Origin: Flavobacteriaceae bacterium UBA5544
Lineage (GTDB): Bacteria > Bacteroidota > Bacteroidia > Flavobacteriales > Flavobacteriaceae
Direction: 5' to 3'
Assembly: GCA_002426755.1 (NCBI GenBank)
Contig: DINI01000029.1
Coordinates: 41,239 to 67,741 of the forward strand
DNA: 26,503 bases
Part shown: positions 23,299 through 26,503 of the stretch, piece by piece
Numbering within the stretch: the first letter of the stretch is position 1
Layout of the letters: each line of letters starts with the position of its first letter
Translations under genes and position numbers: made by a program
Notes under the pieces: generated by a model
The model's database searches: none
Seen by the model: the letters and a program-made list of their open reading frames with translations, nothing else
Told to the model about the DNA's origin: nothing

Positions 23299-23329
23299 TT
23301 GATTACGACAAACAAATGATTTAAATTTG
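23299..23329 (+). promoter_or_regulatory. Predicted promoter for the GlxA-type regulator
   Basis: TTG at 23299-23301, 20 bp, then TAAATTTG at 23322-23329, a full match to the Bacteroidota consensus. The regulator ATG is 22 bp downstream. The region shared with the divergent operon (23216-23351) is where the regulator would be expected to bind. Confidence 0.65.
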
Positions 23330-23351
23330 TACTAATAAATCGTCATTCATC

Positions 23352-24329
23352 ATGAAACAAGTATCTATTTATGTCCCTAAAGGACACTACAGTATGGTCA
23401 ATATCGAAGGCGCCCACCATATGCTCAATTGGGTGAATGGCTACTATATGCAAATGGGACAAAGCCCGCTGTTTAACATTCAGCTTGTGGGTATCGAGAA
23501 CATCGCCACACAAGACAATGGTCCCTTCAGCATCATACCTCAAAAACACATAAGTGATGTGAAACATACCGATGTTATCATTGTTCCTGCGGTGCATGGT
23601 GATCTTGAAGAAAACTTGAGAAACAATGCCGAACTCCTTCCTTGGCTTACCAAACATTATAAGCAAGGTGCAGAGCTTGTAAGTTTTTGTTTGGGCGCTT
23701 TTTATCTCGCTGCTGCAGGACTTCTGGATGGTAAACCCTGCTCTACCCATTGGGGCTATGCCAATGAGTTTCGTGGCATGTTTCCTAAAGCGATTCTTAT
23801 GGATGGTAAGATTATGACTGAAGCTAATGGTATTTATACCAGTGGCGGTGCCTATTCATTTACCAATCTCCTGATTTATTTGATTGAAAAGTATGCAGGT
23901 CGAGAAGTCGCCATTATGGCATCAAAAGGGTTTATGGTAGATATAGATAAGAGCAGCCAGTCGCCATTTATTATCTTTACGGGGCAAAAAACACATGATG
24001 ATGCGGACATTTTGGAAGCCCAAAACTATATTGAGGATAACTTTCAAGACAAAATAACGGTCGAAGATTTGTGCAACAACAGTAATGTGGCCCGCCGCAC
24101 CTTTGAGCGCCGTTTTAAAAAGGCTACTTCTAATACGGTGTTGGAGTACATTCAAAGAGTTAAGATAGAAGCGGCCAAAAAGCAATTGGAGAACGGCAGA
24201 AAAACCGTGAACGAGGTGATGTATGATGTGGGCTATTCCGACACGAAGGCGTTTAGGGATGTGTTTAAGAAGATTACCGATATGACGCCTATTGATTACC
24301 GTAACCGCTATGCGGTGGAACCTGTATAG
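23352..24329 (+). CDS. GlxA-type transcriptional regulator (DJ-1/PfpI-like domain plus AraC helix-turn-helix)
   Basis: This 325-residue protein has an N-terminal glutamine-amidotransferase-like domain (about 1-200) with the nucleophile elbow SFCLGAFYLAAAGLLDGK (Cys113) and STHWGYA (His133), then a double AraC helix-turn-helix domain (about 218-320) with ITVEDLCNNSNVARRTFERRFKK and VNEVMYDVGYSDTKAFRDVFKKITDMTPIDYRNRY. In GlxA-type regulators the first domain senses a small ligand and the second binds DNA. Gene position, divergent from the VOC/SRPBCC run across 136 bp, makes that run the likely target. Codon use looks somewhat more GC-rich than the genes to its right. Confidence 0.9.
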   Translation: MKQVSIYVPKGHYSMVNIEGAHHMLNWVNGYYMQMGQSPLFNIQLVGIENIATQDNGPFSIIPQKHISDVKHTDVIIVPAVHGDLEENLRNNAELLPWLTKHYKQGAELVSFCLGAFYLAAAGLLDGKPCSTHWGYANEFRGMFPKAILMDGKIMTEANGIYTSGGAYSFTNLLIYLIEKYAGREVAIMASKGFMVDIDKSSQSPFIIFTGQKTHDDADILEAQNYIEDNFQDKITVEDLCNNSNVARRTFERRFKKATSNTVLEYIQRVKIEAAKKQLENGRKTVNEVMYDVGYSDTKAFRDVFKKITDMTPIDYRNRYAVEPV

Positions 24330-24460
24330 GGTTTTAATGCCACGAATTCACTAATTATTTATTGAGACCTTGAAGCTGGAAGCACGGAGCTGGACGTGTA
24401 CTTTTTTGATGCCTTTTTTGGGGTGTTTTTGAGGTTTTACTGGGGGTTTGAAGCGTTTTC
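24330..24460. other. Gene-free spacer left of the 21-bp array
   Basis: The full gene-free gap is 24330-24792. This left part has no open frame of note. It holds a degenerate GAAGCTGGAAGC / GGAGCTGGA motif at about 24373-24394, of the kind seen as short repeats between genes in Bacteroidota, and a G/T-rich stretch at 24414-24460 with GGGG and GGGGG runs. No clear terminator for the regulator was seen. Confidence 0.5.
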
Positions 24461-24733
24461 CTAGACTACAGTTTACTACTATTAGACTACACTTTACAAC
24501 TATTGGACTTTAGTTTATAACTGTTAGACCACAGTTTATATCAATTAGATGACAGTTTAAAAGTGTTAGGTGACAATTTATAAGTATTTGACAGGAAAAA
24601 ACCTATGGTTGGCAGGAAAAAACAATTGTTAGATGGCAGTTTATAAGTGTTAGATGAGAGTTTACAATTGTTTGTCATGACGTTACAATTGTTAGGTTGG
24701 AGGAAACTTTTGTTGGATGGGAGTTTATTTTTT
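24461..24733. repeat. Tandem array of thirteen degenerate 21-bp units
   Basis: The stretch divides into thirteen units of exactly 21 bp with no insertion or deletion. Most units begin TTAGAyGACAG or a close variant and continue TTTAtaAsTG. Units 1-4 share TAGACyaCAGTTTA; units 5, 6, 9 and 10 share TTAGrTGrCAGTTTA-like sequence; units 7 and 8 (24587-24628) and, less closely, unit 12 (24692-24712) replace GTTTA by GGAAA. Forward frames are full of stops. On the minus strand the array is open over units 13 to 5 as a degenerate heptapeptide (T/N-Y/C-K-L-S/P-S-N), but has stops in units 4, 2 and 1 and no start codon upstream, so it is probably non-coding. No spacers, so not CRISPR. Confidence 0.9.
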
Positions 24734-24792
24734 TTTATAGAACTTGTTGTACACGAGTGATAGCGAGGGTTTAAGCAAATGTTTTTTTCATT

Positions 24793-25026
24793 TTATATTA
24801 ATGCCCCAAAACCGCCAAAAAATATAATTAATATAAATAATATTATAGGAATTGCAACAAGCCACCATACAAGAATTGAGGTATTCGACCTAATTCTTTC
24901 TAATTTCTCAACTTGCAAAGTATGTGCAAATAAAATTTCCTTTAATGTTGAACTATCGTCAAGGTCACTATATGTTTCAAGGAATTTAATCTTTTTTTTA
25001 GTCATTGGAATTTTATTTTGTCCCAT
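24793..25026 (-). CDS. Small protein with C-terminal membrane segment, function unknown
   Basis: I do not recognise this 77-residue protein. Its first ~50 residues are hydrophilic and likely helical (KKKIKFLETYSDLDDSSTLKEILFAHTLQVEKLERIR), then one strong membrane segment (about 52-75, LVWWLVAIPIILFILIIFFGG) ends the chain, a tail-anchored layout. Its ATG lies 12 bp after the stop of the 166-residue gene, so the two form a unit. A frame on the opposite strand is rejected because it lacks protein-like composition. Confidence 0.6.
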   Translation of the reverse strand: MGQNKIPMTKKKIKFLETYSDLDDSSTLKEILFAHTLQVEKLERIRSNTSILVWWLVAIPIILFILIIFFGGFGALI

Positions 25027-25038
25027 ATCTTAAGTTTT

Positions 25039-25539
25039 TTAGTCAGTTAGTTTATTAAATAGTTTAATAATTGTCTCCCATTTTAATATTAATGTAAAAA
25101 TGACAATAAGAAAACCTACTAATTTAATAATTCCACTTTCCATTATTGCCTTAATCCTCTTGTCTGTGGGGACAAAATCGGAAGTCCAAAATTTTCGAAA
25201 TCGAGCCAGAATATATATCTTTAACCTTTTGAGATTCGAAATTGATTTGATTCTATATCTTGTAGAATTTTCGAGAAAATAATCACGCCCATTGTCATTA
25301 ATTTTTAACTTGTAACTTTTATCGGTCCGTTTTATAATTTCAACATAACCGAATTTAGTTACGTTTTGCTTTTCCATAAACTGGTTTAGAGTTAAGAATA
25401 TTTTATTTGCCTTTAAAAACAAATCGTCGATTAATCCGATTCCATTATATTTTTTGAAAAGAAAACTTAAAATAATATCATTACATTTTGTAGTCAATTC
25501 CGTTTCGGCAACAATCCATTCTCTAAAATCAGATTTCAT
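25039..25539 (-). CDS. Protein with possible winged-helix-like N-terminus and C-terminal membrane segment, function unknown
   Basis: I do not recognise this 166-residue protein. Residues ~1-60 are helical (EWIVAETELTTKCNDIILSFLFKKYNGIGLIDDLFLKANKIFLTLNQF), followed by a strand-turn-strand stretch (FGYVEIIKRTDKSYKLKINDNGRDYF, about 64-89) that could be the wing of a winged helix, then a basic linker and a single membrane segment (about 136-155, IIKLVGFLIVIFTLILKW). The linker before the membrane is Arg/Lys-rich, so the N-terminal part should face the cytoplasm. First gene of the two-gene unit; both proteins end in a membrane segment. No matching promoter was found, only the imperfect CAAAGGTT (plus strand) at 25603-25610. 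Confidence 0.6.
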   Translation of the reverse strand: MKSDFREWIVAETELTTKCNDIILSFLFKKYNGIGLIDDLFLKANKIFLTLNQFMEKQNVTKFGYVEIIKRTDKSYKLKINDNGRDYFLENSTRYRIKSISNLKRLKIYILARFRKFWTSDFVPTDKRIKAIMESGIIKLVGFLIVIFTLILKWETIIKLFNKLTD

Positions 25540-25661
25540 TATATTTTCTGGTTTTGAATTATGTCCATTTTTGTTTTGATATATTTATGTTTAATGTATG
25601 TTCAAAGGTTTCGGCCATGAGTAGTTGAGTCGGTCAGCCTTAAATTTTTACATAAATACTT

Positions 25662-26288
25662 TTACCATTCGTCTTTATCATCCTTTTTTTTCAGATAATT
25701 CATAAGACTTAAATCAATTTGTTCTAGCTTTTCAACTATTTGCGGAATAATTTTCCTTCCATAGTTTTGTTGTGATTCATAATCCTTTCTAAACTTCTCA
25801 TCATCATTAATACGTTTTATTGCGGCTTTCTTTCCCATTCCATCATATTCTTCCATCGTCTTTAAAGTAAAAGCTCTGTATTCTTCAAAACTCATAAAAT
25901 ATACCGCTAATGTTAGTGATGCATCCGTTCCGTTCAACATTAAATCAGTGATTTCAATTTTATATCTTCCTTCTTTGAATTTTAAATCAAGCGTGTATTC
26001 CGCTTTTCTTTCAGAATATATGGTTGCACCAAAAGCTGTAAAATCTGCACCGACATTAAATGCTCCTTTAGTTAATATATTATCTTCATTATTGATTCTT
26101 GTAACATAATTTGAATTATTATAAGTTTTAGCTACCCAACGATTGGCTTTTGAGTATATTTCTTTCTTATTTAATTCTATTTCTTGAACTCTATCGATAT
26201 AAATTTTTGCATTCGTTGAATCAACGACTACTTGGGCGTTTCCTAAAGAGGAAGTAAATGTCAATACCAGAAAAATTAATGCTTTCAT
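25662..26288 (-). CDS. Secreted DUF4468-like protein (TBP-like fold)
   Basis: This 208-residue protein has a signal peptide (MKALIFLVLTFTSSLGNAQ). The mature part (VQEIELNKKEIYSKANRWVAKTYNNSNYVTRINNEDNILTKGAFNVG, about 34-80) has the strand-helix-strand pattern with the A-x-x-W-x-A stretch and N-x-x-x-G of DUF4468, a Bacteroidota domain with a TBP-like fold; then EYTLDLKFKEGRYKIEITDLML gives paired strands. The C-terminal ~60 residues are helical and charged, ending in a Lys/Asp-rich tail. Function unknown. It stands alone, with 122 bp to the two-gene unit on its right-to-left downstream side and no close promoter match upstream. Confidence 0.65.
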   Translation of the reverse strand: MKALIFLVLTFTSSLGNAQVVVDSTNAKIYIDRVQEIELNKKEIYSKANRWVAKTYNNSNYVTRINNEDNILTKGAFNVGADFTAFGATIYSERKAEYTLDLKFKEGRYKIEITDLMLNGTDASLTLAVYFMSFEEYRAFTLKTMEEYDGMGKKAAIKRINDDEKFRKDYESQQNYGRKIIPQIVEKLEQIDLSLMNYLKKKDDKDEW

Positions 26289-26482
26289 CTTAAAAAATTA
26301 AATTAAGGTTAGGTAATCTAAATTTACAATTAACACCATTTCAATCTTGTTCGAAATGTGTGAATTACTAGGGAGAGTAACTCAAACATAGTGAATATTT
26401 TGAGTGGTTGTGGGTGGTGGTTTGTGAAAACCGATGAATGGGGTGATTATTCGGTGAAAGGGTGGATTTAGGTGGTTTTCAT
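26289..26482. other. Gene-free right flank with G-rich stretch
   Basis: No gene was seen. The first part (26289-26400) is AT-rich and should hold the promoter of the DUF4468-like gene, though no TAnnTTTG match was found. From about 26404 the plus strand is rich in GG/GGG runs separated by T, including GGTTGTGGGTGGTGG at 26406-26420, which could form a two-tier G-quadruplex. Confidence 0.4.
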
Positions 26483-26503
26483 GAGATTGCTTCGTCGTGC
26501 CTC
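26483..26503. repeat. Truncated REP-like dispersed palindrome (first half only)
   Basis: The last 21 bases, GAGATTGCTTCGTCG followed by TGCCTC, match my recollection of a widespread intergenic repeat whose second half reads CTCGCAATGACG, giving a long imperfect hairpin. The window ends before that half, so the palindrome cannot be seen here. Confidence 0.45.

Noticed and set aside
23343..23750. 135-codon minus-strand frame antisense to the GlxA-type regulator
   Set aside because: The plus-strand DJ-1/AraC protein is unambiguous and has a complete promoter.
24461..24733. CRISPR array
   Set aside because: Units are contiguous with no unique spacers, unit length is 21 bp, and there are no cas genes.
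24545..24760. Minus-strand heptapeptide-repeat protein encoded by the 21-bp array
   Set aside because: The frame has no start codon, and stops lie in units 4, 2 and 1; kept only as a possible decayed origin.
24779..25033. 84-codon plus-strand frame opposite the 77-residue gene
   Set aside because: The minus frame has a natural charged domain plus one membrane segment and is 12 bp from its partner gene; the plus frame has neither.

Overview
The window looks like chromosomal DNA from a flavobacterium (Bacteroidota, probably Flavobacteriaceae). It is AT-rich, and many gene starts are preceded by the Bacteroidota housekeeping promoter -7 element TAnnTTTG. The gene content is typical of the group: DUF4834 and YfhO proteins, an 819-residue TonB-dependent outer-membrane receptor, a DUF4468-type protein, and a pair of enzymes matching the sulfonolipid (capnine) pathway of gliding Bacteroidota. 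No tRNA, rRNA, CRISPR array, insertion sequence or phage gene was seen.

Layout, left to right. (1) 1-3810, minus strand: a DUF4834 membrane protein, a YfhO polytopic membrane protein and a glycosyltransferase cut by the window edge, probably one envelope transcript. (2) 3915-6032, plus: a secreted beta-barrel-like protein and a GNAT-type acyltransferase. (3) 6123-8659, minus: two PLP enzymes best read as cysteate-C-fatty-acyltransferase (CapB) and cysteate synthase (CapA), on separate transcripts divided by a strong hairpin terminator. (4) 8732-10792, minus: an oligopeptidase B-like S9 peptidase, divergent from a YbaB/EbfC nucleoid protein (10925-11248, plus). (5) 11261-14697, minus: a secreted metzincin-type zinc protease followed 5 bp later by low-specificity threonine aldolase. 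(6) 14803-16526, plus: prfB (release factor 2) with its programmed +1 frameshift, overlapping a HAD phosphatase; then an ArsC-family arsenate reductase with its own promoter. (7) 17060-19947, plus: a small secreted Lys-rich protein overlapping a TonB-dependent receptor by 4 bp. (8) 20027-20209, minus: a small membrane protein with its own promoter.

(9) 20318-23215, minus: a tight seven-gene run, VOC - SRPBCC - VOC - SRPBCC - DoxX-like - HMA-like - SRPBCC, divergent from a GlxA-type regulator (DJ-1/PfpI-like domain plus AraC helix-turn-helix) at 23352-24329, plus. The arrangement suggests a regulated small-molecule binding or modification module of unknown substrate, and it is the best candidate here for an undescribed system.

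(10) 24330-26503: an accessory-looking, AT-rich end. It holds an exact-period array of thirteen degenerate 21-bp units (24461-24733), a two-gene unit of unrecognised proteins each with a C-terminal membrane segment, a DUF4468-like secreted protein, and at the right edge the first half of what looks like a dispersed REP-like palindrome. All identifications come from reading the sequence and recalled family features; no database search was run.
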